Positions 32,549 to 41,102 of a stretch of 64,000 nt of DNA are shown here, in pieces; positions within the stretch are counted from its first letter, which is position 1, and each line of letters starts with the position of its first letter. The stretch lies in contig CAYMRX010000001.1 in NCBI GenBank assembly GCA_964393035.1, forward strand, positions 558,001 to 622,000, read 5' to 3'. The translations under genes and the position numbers were made by a program. The stretch comes from Tabrizicola_A sp964393035. Its GTDB lineage: Bacteria; Pseudomonadota; Alphaproteobacteria; Rhodobacterales; Rhodobacteraceae. The notes beneath the pieces are model-generated. The model searched no databases. It saw only the letters and a program-made list of their open reading frames with translations, and was not told the origin of the DNA.

Positions 32549-33037
32549 TTAGATCGCGGCGACCATCGCCTCACCGCCCGAAATCTCGCAGGCGCTGGAT
32601 TCTTCCCCTTGGTTCAGCACTTTCACCACGCCATCTTCGGCATATAGCGCATAGCGCTTGGAGCGGTCAAAGAAGGCCAGATGCGGCACCGAAAACGCCT
32701 GCCCGATCGCCTTGGTGAAAGAGGCGTCGCCATCGGCAAGGAAGGTGATCCCCGCCACGGTCGCGCCCGTTGCCTCGCCCCAGGCCTTCATCACGAAGGG
32801 ATCATTGACCGACAGGCAGATCACCTCATCCACGCCCTTGGCTTTCAGCTTGTCCATCACCCGCATGAACGACGGCACATGTGCGGTGGTGCAAGTGCCG
32901 GTAAAGGCGCCGGGCAGGCCAAAGATCACCACGTTGCGGCCCTTCAGCTTGGCCTCCATCTCGACAGCCTCGGCCCCGGCTGCGCCCATGTGCAGCACTT
33001 TGCCCCCCGGCAGTTTGCTTCCAACAGAAATCGTCAT
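32549..33037 (-). CDS. Prx5-type peroxiredoxin
   Basis: A 162-residue redoxin. The peroxidatic Cys49 lies in GLPGAFTGTCTTAHVPSF, the Prx5/hybrid-Prx signature, followed by VICLSVNDPFVMKAWG. It reduces alkyl and hydrogen peroxides, probably with glutathione or glutaredoxin in this group. A second cysteine (in SSACEISG, near the end) could act as a resolving cysteine but is not conserved enough to be certain. The start MTISVG gives normal length. It is divergent from the flavoprotein gene at 33118 across 80 bases. Confidence 0.93.
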   Translation of the reverse strand: MTISVGSKLPGGKVLHMGAAGAEAVEMEAKLKGRNVVIFGLPGAFTGTCTTAHVPSFMRVMDKLKAKGVDEVICLSVNDPFVMKAWGEATGATVAGITFLADGDASFTKAIGQAFSVPHLAFFDRSKRYALYAEDGVVKVLNQGEESSACEISGGEAMVAAI

Positions 33038-33117
33038 TCTTGCAGCCCTCGTGCGTTGCGTTTCATCCTTGGGCGGATATAGGCTCCGCCCGAACATTCG
33101 ACCAGAGGGAGCGGACA

Positions 33118-34326
33118 ATGACGCATGTGGTTGTGGTAGGGGCAGGCCAAGCCGGGTCGGCCGTGGTGGCAAAGCTGCGGGGGCTGGGCTTTGACGGCCA
33201 GATCACCATGATCGGCGAAGAACCCGCGCCCCCCTATCAACGCCCGCCGCTGTCCAAAGCCTATCTCTTGGGCGAGATGGAGGAAGAACGGCTCTGGCTG
33301 CGGTCAAACGCCTATTACGCCGAAAACAATGTGACGATGAAGCTGGGCCTTCGCGTCACGGCCATCGACCGGGCGGCCAAGACCGTGACCGCCGGGGGCG
33401 AGGTTCTCGCCTATGACCATCTGGTGCTGACCACCGGATCAACCCCGCGCCGCCTGCCCAGCCCCATCGGCGGGGATCTGGCGGGCGTCTATACCGTGCG
33501 CACGCTGGCCGATGTCGATGCGATGCGGGCCGAGTTTCAGGCCGGCCGCCGCGTGGTGATCGTCGGAGGCGGCTATATCGGGCTGGAGGCAGCCGCCGTC
33601 GCCCGCAAATTCGGGCTGGAGGTGACGGTGCTGGAAATGGCCCCGCGCATTTTGCAGCGCGTCGCGGCCCCGGAAACCAGCGACTATATCCGCAAACTGC
33701 ACACCGATCACGGCGTGACCATTCTGGAATCCACCGGCTTGGATCGGCTTTTGGGCGAGGGCCGCGTCACCGGCGTTCGACTGCAAGACGGGCGCGAATT
33801 GCCGGCCGATTTCGTGATTGCCGGGGTGGGGATTCTCCCCGGTCAGGCCTTGGCCGAAGCGGCGGGGCTGGAGTTGGAAAACGGCATCAAGACCGATGCA
33901 CAGGGCCGCACCTCGGACCCGGCCATCTGGTCGGCGGGTGATTGCGCCTCTTTCCCCTACAAGGGCGGCCGCATCCGTCTGGAATCGGTGGGCAATGCCA
34001 TAGATCAGGCCGAAGTGGTGGCTGAAAACATCATGGGCGCGGGCAAGGATTATGCGGCAAAGCCGTGGTTCTGGTCGGACCAATATGAGTGCAAGCTGCA
34101 AATCGCGGGCCTGAACACCGGCTATGACAACATCGTCACCCGTGGGCCGGACGGCGAGGCGGTGAGCTTTTGGTATTATCAGGGCGACACCCTGCTGGCG
34201 GTTGATGCGATGAACGATCCGCGCGGCTATATGGTGGGCAAGCGCCTGATCGAGATGGGAAAATCCCCGACCAAGGCACAAGTGGCCGATCTGTCAATTG
34301 CCATCAAGGATCTGCTGAAGGCATGA
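33118..34326 (+). CDS. Ferredoxin/rhodocoxin-reductase-like FAD protein
   Basis: A 402-residue FAD/NAD(P)H flavoprotein of the pyridine nucleotide-disulfide superfamily. FAD site VVVVGAGQAGSAVVAKL (4-20), then YQRPPLSKAYL typical of ferredoxin reductases of oxygenase systems. The NAD(P) site is VVIVGGGYIGLEAAAVA, and the second FAD motif is IWSAGDCASFPY. A C-terminal reductase domain follows. It is likely to pass electrons from NAD(P)H to a small ferredoxin. No cytochrome P450 or ferredoxin gene is adjacent. AGAGGGAGC upstream of the ATG supports the start. Confidence 0.88.
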   Translation: MTHVVVVGAGQAGSAVVAKLRGLGFDGQITMIGEEPAPPYQRPPLSKAYLLGEMEEERLWLRSNAYYAENNVTMKLGLRVTAIDRAAKTVTAGGEVLAYDHLVLTTGSTPRRLPSPIGGDLAGVYTVRTLADVDAMRAEFQAGRRVVIVGGGYIGLEAAAVARKFGLEVTVLEMAPRILQRVAAPETSDYIRKLHTDHGVTILESTGLDRLLGEGRVTGVRLQDGRELPADFVIAGVGILPGQALAEAAGLELENGIKTDAQGRTSDPAIWSAGDCASFPYKGGRIRLESVGNAIDQAEVVAENIMGAGKDYAAKPWFWSDQYECKLQIAGLNTGYDNIVTRGPDGEAVSFWYYQGDTLLAVDAMNDPRGYMVGKRLIEMGKSPTKAQVADLSIAIKDLLKA

Positions 34327-34336
34327 GGATCGTCGC

Positions 34337-34897
34337 GTGAGAATTGTCGGGGGCCGCGCCCGTGGGCTGAAACTGGCCGAAGTGGGCGCGGGCGATCCCG
34401 CCGCGCATCTGCGCCCCACCTCGGACCGGGTGCGCGAGGCGATCTTCAACCTTCTGGTCAACGGCGGCTATGGCAACCCGCTGCAAGGTGCCCGCGTGCT
34501 GGACATCTTCGCCGGAACCGGTGCCTTGGGATTGGAGGCGCTGTCGCGCGGGGCGGCCCATGCCACCTTTGTCGAGACCGGCAAACCGGCGCTGGCGCTT
34601 TTGACCCGCAACATCGCGCTGATGCGCGCGACGGGTGAAACCACCCTGCACCGCAACGACGCCATCGCTCCCGGTCCCAATCCCGGCACCCCTTTTGACG
34701 TCATCTTCCTCGATCCTCCCTATGGCAAATCCATGGGCGAGGCCGCTTTGAAGGCGGCGCAGGCAGGCGGCTGGCTCGCCCCTCAGGCACTGATCGTCTG
34801 GGAAGAAAACACCCCCCCCAGCCTGCCCGAAAGCTTCACACTGGAAGATCAGCGCAAATACGGCGACACGCTTGTCACCATCGCCCGCGCCCCTTGA
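34337..34897 (+). CDS. rsmD: 16S rRNA (guanine-N2-966) methyltransferase
   Basis: A 186-residue RsmD. The N-terminus RIVGGRARGLKL and LRPTSDRVREAIFNLL are signatures of the family. The SAM site is VLDIFAGTGALGLEALSRGA and the catalytic motif is DVIFLDPPYG (DPPY). It methylates G966 of 16S rRNA. A GTG start is used, ten bases after the preceding stop. It is followed ten bases later by the TSUP permease gene. Confidence 0.95.
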   Translation: MRIVGGRARGLKLAEVGAGDPAAHLRPTSDRVREAIFNLLVNGGYGNPLQGARVLDIFAGTGALGLEALSRGAAHATFVETGKPALALLTRNIALMRATGETTLHRNDAIAPGPNPGTPFDVIFLDPPYGKSMGEAALKAAQAGGWLAPQALIVWEENTPPSLPESFTLEDQRKYGDTLVTIARAP

Positions 34898-34907
34898 AAG
34901 ACCCATC

Positions 34908-35669
34908 ATGTTTGAAATCGCCACCCACCTTGCCCTTCTCCTGATCCTCGCCGCCTTTTTCGCAGGCTTTGTCGATTCCATCGCAGGCGGTGGCGGGCTG
35001 ATCGCCATGCCGATGCTGTTGATCGCCGGGGCCTCCCCGCTCGAGGCGCTGGCCACCAACAAGCTGCAAGGGGCCTTTGGTGCCGGCACCGCAACCGTGG
35101 CCTATGCCCGCGCGGGCCATGTGCGCTTGCGCGAACAGCTTGGCATGGCGGTGGTTTCGGCCATTGCCGCCGCTGCGGGTGCATTGGTGGCCAAGGCCAT
35201 GCCCGCCGACATCCTGCGCATCATCATGCCGGTGATTTTGGTCGCCGTGGCATTGTTCTTCGCGCTGAAGCCCGGCCTTTCCGACCTTGACCGGGTGCAG
35301 CGGCTGACCCCTGCCGTCTTTACCTTCACCGCCGTTCCCTTGATCGCCGCCTATGACGGGTTCTTTGGCCCCGGCACCGGCAGTTTCTTCATGGTCGCCT
35401 TTGTCATGCTGGCGGGCTTTGGCATGCTCAAGGCCACCGCGCATACCAAGCTTTTGAACTTCGCCTCCAACATCGGCTCGCTGGCCGTCTTCATCCCCTC
35501 GGGCGCGATGTGGTGGGGGGTGGGCATCGGCATGGGTCTGGCGCAGATCGCCGGGGCCGCACTCGGGGCCAAGATGGCGATGAAGGTGGGCGCGCGGCTT
35601 ATCAAACCGCTGATCGTGACGGTCTCCGTCGCCATGGCGCTGCGGCTGTTGTGGCAGGCGCTTGGCTGA
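34908..35669 (+). CDS. TSUP/TauE-SafE family permease
   Basis: A 253-residue membrane protein with about eight hydrophobic segments and the TSUP signatures GFVDSIAGGGGLIAMPML (about 21-38), ATNKLQGAFGAGTATVAYAR and FGPGTGSFFMVAFV. Family members export sulfite, sulfonates or other organic anions. The substrate is unknown. Its stop touches the long palindrome that separates it from the convergent gltB. Confidence 0.92.
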   Translation: MFEIATHLALLLILAAFFAGFVDSIAGGGGLIAMPMLLIAGASPLEALATNKLQGAFGAGTATVAYARAGHVRLREQLGMAVVSAIAAAAGALVAKAMPADILRIIMPVILVAVALFFALKPGLSDLDRVQRLTPAVFTFTAVPLIAAYDGFFGPGTGSFFMVAFVMLAGFGMLKATAHTKLLNFASNIGSLAVFIPSGAMWWGVGIGMGLAQIAGAALGAKMAMKVGARLIKPLIVTVSVAMALRLLWQALG

Positions 35670-35670
35670 T

Positions 35671-35734
35671 CTCCTCGAGCACTTCGTGCACGCGTCGCAA
35701 CATCGAACGACGCGTGCACGAAGTGCTCAAGGAG
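35671..35734. repeat. Long near-perfect palindrome between TSUP gene and gltB
   Basis: A 21-base arm (35677-35697) is perfectly complementary to 35708-35728 around a 10-base centre. Outside, CTCCT (35671-35675) pairs with AGGAG (35730-35734) across one mismatch. Each arm can also fold on itself (GCAC-TTC-GTGC). It starts two bases after the TSUP stop and ends 13 bases before the gltB stop. It may be a bidirectional transcription terminator without a T-run, or a REP-like element. It shares CTCCTCGAG with the palindrome at 61721-61772. Confidence 0.7.
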
Positions 35735-35739
35735 TGGCC

Positions 35740-35759
35740 CCGGCAGATTACTCTGCCGG
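35740..35759. terminator. Hairpin spanning the gltB stop codon
   Basis: CCGGCAGA (35740-35747) and TCTGCCGG (35752-35759) pair perfectly around TTAC. The gltB stop codon lies in the loop, so the last sense codons are part of the stem. It sits beside the larger palindrome at 35671-35734. Confidence 0.55.
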
Positions 35760-38700
35760 AACCTTCATCACCTCATCCGACAGGGGATGCGCCAGATGCG
35801 GCAGCATCTCGCGCGGGCAGACTTGCAGGAAATTCGCCCGCTCGGCCTCCCAGTTCGCCAGAATCCGCTCGGCCAACCGGCTGCCGGTTTCCGCCGCATG
35901 GGCCTCGATCAAGCCGCGCAATTGCGCTTCCCAATGGGCGTGCCCAATGCCGCAGGTGACAAGGCTTTCGGGGTTCACGAAATCTTCCGCCGTGCCTGCC
36001 GGATCGTAGATGTAAGCCATCCCGCCCGTCATGCCCGCACCAAAGTTCGCGCCAATCCGGCCCAAGATCACCGCCACGCCGCCGGTCATGTATTCACAGC
36101 CGTTCGACCCGCAGCCTTCCACGACCACCGACGCGCCCGAGTTGCGCACGGCAAACCGCTCCCCGGCCCGGCCTGCGGCATACAAATACCCCGCCGTCGC
36201 GCCATAAAGCACGGTATTGCCGATGATGGTATTGTCGCTGGCCGTCAGCGGCGAGGCCATCTGCGGCCGCACGGTGATCGTGCCGCCCGACAGGCCCTTG
36301 CCGACATAGTCGTTGGCGTCGCCCTGCACCTCCAGCTTCAGGCCCCGCACCGCGAAAGCACCCAGCGATTGCCCGCAGGATCCCGAAAGCTTCACAGTCA
36401 GATGGTCGGGCTGAAGGCTGTTCTTCATGCCGAACTTCTTGACGATATGGCTCGACGCCCGCGTGCCGATGGTCCGCAGCGTGTTCCGCACCGCATAAGA
36501 CAGTTGCATCTTCTCGCCGTCTTCAAAGAACCGATGACCGTCCTTGATGATCTCGGCATCCAGCGTGTCCGGCACCGCATTCCGGGGCTTTGACCGGTCA
36601 TAGGTGATGCGGTTCGCGCCATCGACGGTGATGAGAAGCGGGTTGAGGTCAAGGTCATCCAGATGGGCCGAGCCACGCGAAACCTGCGTCAGCAAATCCG
36701 CCCGCCCGATGATCTCATCCATCGACCGCGCGCCGATGGAGGCGAGGATTTCCCGCACCTCCTGCGCGTAGAAGGTAATCAGGTTCACCACCTTGTCCGC
36801 CGATCCGGTGAACTTGTCGCGCAGCTTCTGGTCCTGCGTGCAAACCCCCACCGGGCAGGTGTTCGACTGGCACTGACGCACCATGATGCAGCCCATAGCG
36901 ATCAGGGCCGCGGTGCCGATACCGTATTCCTCGGCCCCAAGCATCGCCGCCATGACAATGTCACGGCCCGTCCGCAAACCACCGTCCGTCCGCAGCGTCA
37001 CCCGTTCGCGCAGGTTGTTCATCGACAGAACCTGATGCGCCTCGGTCAGGCCCATTTCCCACGGCAGGCCGGCGTATTTGATCGAGGTGGCAGGCGATGC
37101 CCCGGTGCCGCCGTTGTGGCCCGAGATCAGGATGATATCCGCCTTGGCCTTGGCCACGCCCGCAGCGATGGTGCCCACGCCCGAGGCCGCCACCAGCTTC
37201 ACCGTCACCTTGCAGCGCGGGTTGATCTGTTTCAGGTCATAGATCAACTGCGCAAGGTCTTCGATGGAATAGATGTCGTGGTGCGGCGGCGGCGAGATCA
37301 GCGTCACGCCCTTGGTGGAATGGCGCAGCCGCGCGATCAGGTCTGTCACCTTCATGCCCGGAAGCTGGCCACCCTCGCCGGGTTTCGCGCCCTGGGCCAC
37401 CTTGATTTCCAATTCCTCGCAGGCGTTCAGGTATTCCGCCGTCACGCCAAACCGGCCCGAGGCCACCTGCTTGATCTTGGCGCAGGGGTTGTCGCCGTTC
37501 GGGAAGGGGTGCTGATGCACCGGGTCTTCGCCGCCCTCACCACTGTCGGACTTCGCGCCGATGCGGTTCATGGCGATGTTCAGCGTCATGTGGGCTTCGG
37601 GGCTCAGCGCCCCAAGGCTCATCCCCGGCGTGACAAAGCGCTTGCGGATCGAGGTGATGCTTTCCACCTCCTCAATCGGCACCGATTTGCCAAGCGCCTT
37701 GATGTCCAGAAGATCGCGGATATGGATCGGCGGATTGGCCCGCATCGCCGCCGAATACTGCTTCCAGATGTCATAGGACGCCCGGTCACAGGCCGATTGC
37801 AGCATATGCATGGTCTGGGCTTCCCAAGCGTGCTTTTCGCCCGACCGCCGCGCCTTGTAGATGCCGCCGATGGGCAGAACATCCGACCCGCCGAGCCAGC
37901 CCTTGGCGTGGATTTCTTCCAGCTTCTGCTCGATCCCGTGCAGGCCAATGCCGGAAATGCGGCTTTGCATGCCGGGGAAATATTCCGCCACCATGGCGCG
38001 GGACAGGCCCACAGCTTCGAAGTTCAGCCCACCGCGATAGGAGGAGATCACCGAGATCCCCATCTTCGACATGATCTTCAACAGACCCGCGTCGATGGCA
38101 TCGCGATACCGCCGCATCGCATCGGTGAGCGAGCCTTCCAGAAGGCCGCGGCCAATGCGGTCAGAAATCGAATCTTCGGCCAGATAGGCGTTCACCGTGG
38201 TCGCACCACAGCCGATCAGCACGGCAAAGTAATGCGCATCAATACATTCCGCCGAACGGACGTTGATAGAACAGAAGGTCCGCAGGCCCTTGCGGGTCAG
38301 CCACGAATGAATGGCCGAGGTGGCAAGGATCATCGGCATGCCGACGCGGCCCTCGCCCTGATGCTCATCGGTCAGCACCAATTGGCCTGCCCCCGACCGC
38401 ACCGCATCTTCGGCCTCGGCGCGGATCCGCTCCAGCGCCTGACGCAGATCGTCATGGCCGGGCGTCACCGGGAAGGTGCAGTCGATGAACGCCACCTGCG
38501 CGCCGAACCGCTTCACCAGCACCTCATATTCGGCATTGCCGATGAAGGGGCTTTCCAGCACCAGAATCTCGGTCTGGCTGGAGTTTTCGTCCAGCACGTT
38601 GCGCAGGTTGCCGAAGCGGGTCTTGAGCGACATCACCCGGCCTTCGCGCAGGCTGTCGATCGGCGGGTTGGTGACCTGAGAGAAGTTCTGCCGGAAGAAA

Positions 38701-40298
38701 TGGCTCAAGGGCCGGTAGATCGACGACAGCACGGCCGCAGGCGTGTCATCACCCATCGAGGCGACCATTTCCTTGCCGTCCTCGGCCATCGGCGTCAGAA
38801 TCTGTTCCAACTCCTCCACCGAATAGCCCGCTGCGATCTGGCGCTTGCGCAGATCCGCCCCGGCAAATTGCGCCTTCTCCGGCACATCTTTCAAGAGCGC
38901 GTTCAGGTCGACAATCTTGCCGATCCAGTCGCCATAGGGCTGGGCGGCGGCGAGTTTGTCCTTCAACTCGGTGTCGTGGTAAAGCTTGCCCTCGACCATA
39001 TCGACGGCAATCATCTGCCCCGGCCCCAAGGCGCCCTTTTCGCGTACCGTGGTTTCATCCACCGGCACCATGCCCGCCTCCGACCCGGCAATCAGCATGC
39101 CGTCGCCGGTGATGACATAGCGCATCGGGCGCAGACCGTTGCGATCCAGCCCGCCGCAGACCCAGCGGCCATCGGTCATCGCCAGCGCCGCCGGGCCATC
39201 CCAGGGCTCGATCACCGAGTTGCAATAGGAATACATGTCCGCCCAGGCCTTGGGCATATTGGTGGTGGCCTTCGACCAGGCCTCCGGCACCAGCATGGTT
39301 TTCGCCATCGGGGCAGACCGGCCAGACCGCACCAAAGCCTCGAACACCGAATCCAGCGCACCGCTGTCCGACGTCCCGCCCGGAATGATCGGCTTGATAT
39401 CCTCGGCCATGTCGCCAAAGGCCGAAGACGCCATCCGGATTTCGTGCGATTTCATCCAGTTGACGTTGCCCTTCAGCGTGTTGATCTCGCCGTTATGGGC
39501 CAGCATGCGGAAGGGCTGGGCCAGCCACCATTGCGGGAAGGTGTTGGTGCTGTAACGCTGGTGATAGATCGCAAAGGCGGACTCGAACCGCTCATCTTCC
39601 AGATCGGGATAAAAGGTGCTGACCTGTTCGGCCAGCATCATGCCCTTGTAGATGATCGACCGGCAGGACAGGCTGCACAGATACATCCCCGCAATGCCGG
39701 CGGCCGTCGCGGCTTTTTCGATGCGGCGGCGGATGATGTAAAGCTCGCGCTCGAACTGCTCTTGGTCGATGTTCTTGTCACAGCGGATCAGGATCTGCTC
39801 GATCTCGGGGCGCGTGGCATTGGCCTTTTCCCCCAGCACAGAAGTATCCACCGGCACATGGCGCCAGCCATAAATGTAATGGCCCATGCGCAGAACTTCG
39901 GTTTCCACGATGGTCCGGCAACGCTCCTGCGCCCCGAAATCGGTGCGCGGCAGGAAGACCTGACCGACGGCAATCAGCTTGTTCAGATCCGGCTCATGCC
40001 CGGTGCGGCGGACCTGATCGTAAAAGAACTTGACCGGAATCTGCACATGGATGCCCGCGCCATCGCCGGTCTTGCCATCAGCATCGACCGCGCCCCGGTG
40101 CCAGATCGCCTTCAGCGCGTTGATGCCGTTTTCCACCACCTTGCGCGTCGGTTTGCCAGACACGGAAACCACCAGACCCACGCCGCAGGACGAATGTTCA
40201 TCCTCGGTCTTGTAAAGCCCATTGGCGTCCAACCATGCGCGCTTTTCTTCTTCGGCCCGAACGTATTCGGCGCCCCAGGCTGCATCAAAGTTGGTCAT
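35748..40298 (-). CDS. gltB: Glutamate synthase (NADPH) large subunit
   Basis: A 1516-residue GltB. The glutaminase domain starts at Cys38 (SSCGVGLVVSV), which becomes the N-terminal nucleophile after propeptide removal. A central domain follows, then the FMN synthase domain with VRQCQSNTCPVGVCTQ (3Fe-4S cysteines) and GEGGEDPVHQHPFPNGDN. The C-terminal beta-helix contains VRGLKLEVQGDANDYVGKGLSGG. It makes two glutamates from glutamine and 2-oxoglutarate with GltD. Its start overlaps the upstream secreted gene by 14 bases, so all three genes are probably in one transcript from gltD. Confidence 0.98.
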   Translation of the reverse strand: MTNFDAAWGAEYVRAEEEKRAWLDANGLYKTEDEHSSCGVGLVVSVSGKPTRKVVENGINALKAIWHRGAVDADGKTGDGAGIHVQIPVKFFYDQVRRTGHEPDLNKLIAVGQVFLPRTDFGAQERCRTIVETEVLRMGHYIYGWRHVPVDTSVLGEKANATRPEIEQILIRCDKNIDQEQFERELYIIRRRIEKAATAAGIAGMYLCSLSCRSIIYKGMMLAEQVSTFYPDLEDERFESAFAIYHQRYSTNTFPQWWLAQPFRMLAHNGEINTLKGNVNWMKSHEIRMASSAFGDMAEDIKPIIPGGTSDSGALDSVFEALVRSGRSAPMAKTMLVPEAWSKATTNMPKAWADMYSYCNSVIEPWDGPAALAMTDGRWVCGGLDRNGLRPMRYVITGDGMLIAGSEAGMVPVDETTVREKGALGPGQMIAVDMVEGKLYHDTELKDKLAAAQPYGDWIGKIVDLNALLKDVPEKAQFAGADLRKRQIAAGYSVEELEQILTPMAEDGKEMVASMGDDTPAAVLSSIYRPLSHFFRQNFSQVTNPPIDSLREGRVMSLKTRFGNLRNVLDENSSQTEILVLESPFIGNAEYEVLVKRFGAQVAFIDCTFPVTPGHDDLRQALERIRAEAEDAVRSGAGQLVLTDEHQGEGRVGMPMILATSAIHSWLTRKGLRTFCSINVRSAECIDAHYFAVLIGCGATTVNAYLAEDSISDRIGRGLLEGSLTDAMRRYRDAIDAGLLKIMSKMGISVISSYRGGLNFEAVGLSRAMVAEYFPGMQSRISGIGLHGIEQKLEEIHAKGWLGGSDVLPIGGIYKARRSGEKHAWEAQTMHMLQSACDRASYDIWKQYSAAMRANPPIHIRDLLDIKALGKSVPIEEVESITSIRKRFVTPGMSLGALSPEAHMTLNIAMNRIGAKSDSGEGGEDPVHQHPFPNGDNPCAKIKQVASGRFGVTAEYLNACEELEIKVAQGAKPGEGGQLPGMKVTDLIARLRHSTKGVTLISPPPHHDIYSIEDLAQLIYDLKQINPRCKVTVKLVAASGVGTIAAGVAKAKADIILISGHNGGTGASPATSIKYAGLPWEMGLTEAHQVLSMNNLRERVTLRTDGGLRTGRDIVMAAMLGAEEYGIGTAALIAMGCIMVRQCQSNTCPVGVCTQDQKLRDKFTGSADKVVNLITFYAQEVREILASIGARSMDEIIGRADLLTQVSRGSAHLDDLDLNPLLITVDGANRITYDRSKPRNAVPDTLDAEIIKDGHRFFEDGEKMQLSYAVRNTLRTIGTRASSHIVKKFGMKNSLQPDHLTVKLSGSCGQSLGAFAVRGLKLEVQGDANDYVGKGLSGGTITVRPQMASPLTASDNTIIGNTVLYGATAGYLYAAGRAGERFAVRNSGASVVVEGCGSNGCEYMTGGVAVILGRIGANFGAGMTGGMAYIYDPAGTAEDFVNPESLVTCGIGHAHWEAQLRGLIEAHAAETGSRLAERILANWEAERANFLQVCPREMLPHLAHPLSDEVMKVPAE

Positions 40299-40989
40299 GG
40301 GTCAGGCCCTCCTTGGAGTTCTGCGACAGGATGGCGTCACAGTCGAAAATCGGTTGGGTGGATTCAAAGCCCTTGTCGCCGGGGCGGAAGAACTTGACGG
40401 GATGGCCATCCATCGGCAGCCAGTTGCCCGCGCCGTCGTCCCATTCCGAGGCGCCGGAAAAGAACATCCGCCATTCGCGGCTGACATATTCATTCCCCCG
40501 CGCCCGGCGCAGAACCGTGCCGGCATCGTCGGTTTCGGTATATTCGAACTCAGTCTCGTCCAGCGTCACGCCATCGATGGTGACAGTTTTACCCGTCAGC
40601 TTGTCATAGCCACGCACACGGGAGTGTTCGCCCGTGTCCTTGGACAGATCAAAGGCGAAATCATCCCGCCCCGTCTCAATCAGCTTGGTAAAGCTGGCCG
40701 GGTCTTCGGGGTTTGCATCAAGCGTCTGGGTGGCGGTGGGGTTCAGCTCGATGCTTTCGACCCATTGGGTTTCATTGTCGATCCGGCTCAGGAAGAACGG
40801 ACCTTCCTGATCGAAATCGGCGCGCCACTTGTCACCTGCGGGGTCCGCCTCGCAGGTGTAGTAATTCGCCACATAGCAGCCGCGCGATTGCACCGTCAGA
40901 TAGGTCGTGCAGCCTTCAGGCGCGACAAAGCTTCCGGCAAAAGCGGGCTGGGTGAAAAGCAGGAATGGAAGTGCGAAACGGGCCTTCAT
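40285..40989 (-). CDS. Secreted protein of unknown function in the glt operon
   Basis: A 234-residue protein with a clear signal peptide (MKARFALPFLLFTQPAFA, then GSFVAPEGC). The mature part has six cysteines, four within the first half (EGCTTYL, SRGCYVANYYTCEAD and one later), which could form disulfides in the periplasm. There are conserved-looking blocks FFLSRIDNETQWVESI and EWRMFFSGASEWDDGAGNWL but I recognise no known domain. It lies between gltD and gltB on the same strand and overlaps gltB by 14 bases. This position implies coregulation with ammonia assimilation, though a secreted product has no obvious role there. Confidence 0.8.
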   Translation of the reverse strand: MKARFALPFLLFTQPAFAGSFVAPEGCTTYLTVQSRGCYVANYYTCEADPAGDKWRADFDQEGPFFLSRIDNETQWVESIELNPTATQTLDANPEDPASFTKLIETGRDDFAFDLSKDTGEHSRVRGYDKLTGKTVTIDGVTLDETEFEYTETDDAGTVLRRARGNEYVSREWRMFFSGASEWDDGAGNWLPMDGHPVKFFRPGDKGFESTQPIFDCDAILSQNSKEGLTHDQL

Positions 40990-41102
40990 TCTGTCACTCC
41001 GGGTTCGGTCAGCCGCGCTGACCCATGATTTCCATCGTTTTCAATCGCATCTGGCACGTGTCGGGCCAGATGCCATACGCCTGCCATACGCAAACCAGAC
41101 GG

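Noticed and set aside
36663..40397. A plus-strand open frame of over 1200 codons antisense to gltB
   Set aside because: It is complementary to a full-length, motif-complete GltB. High GC and strong third-position bias keep the antisense frame open; its product is rich in His, Arg, Gln and Pro with no domain.
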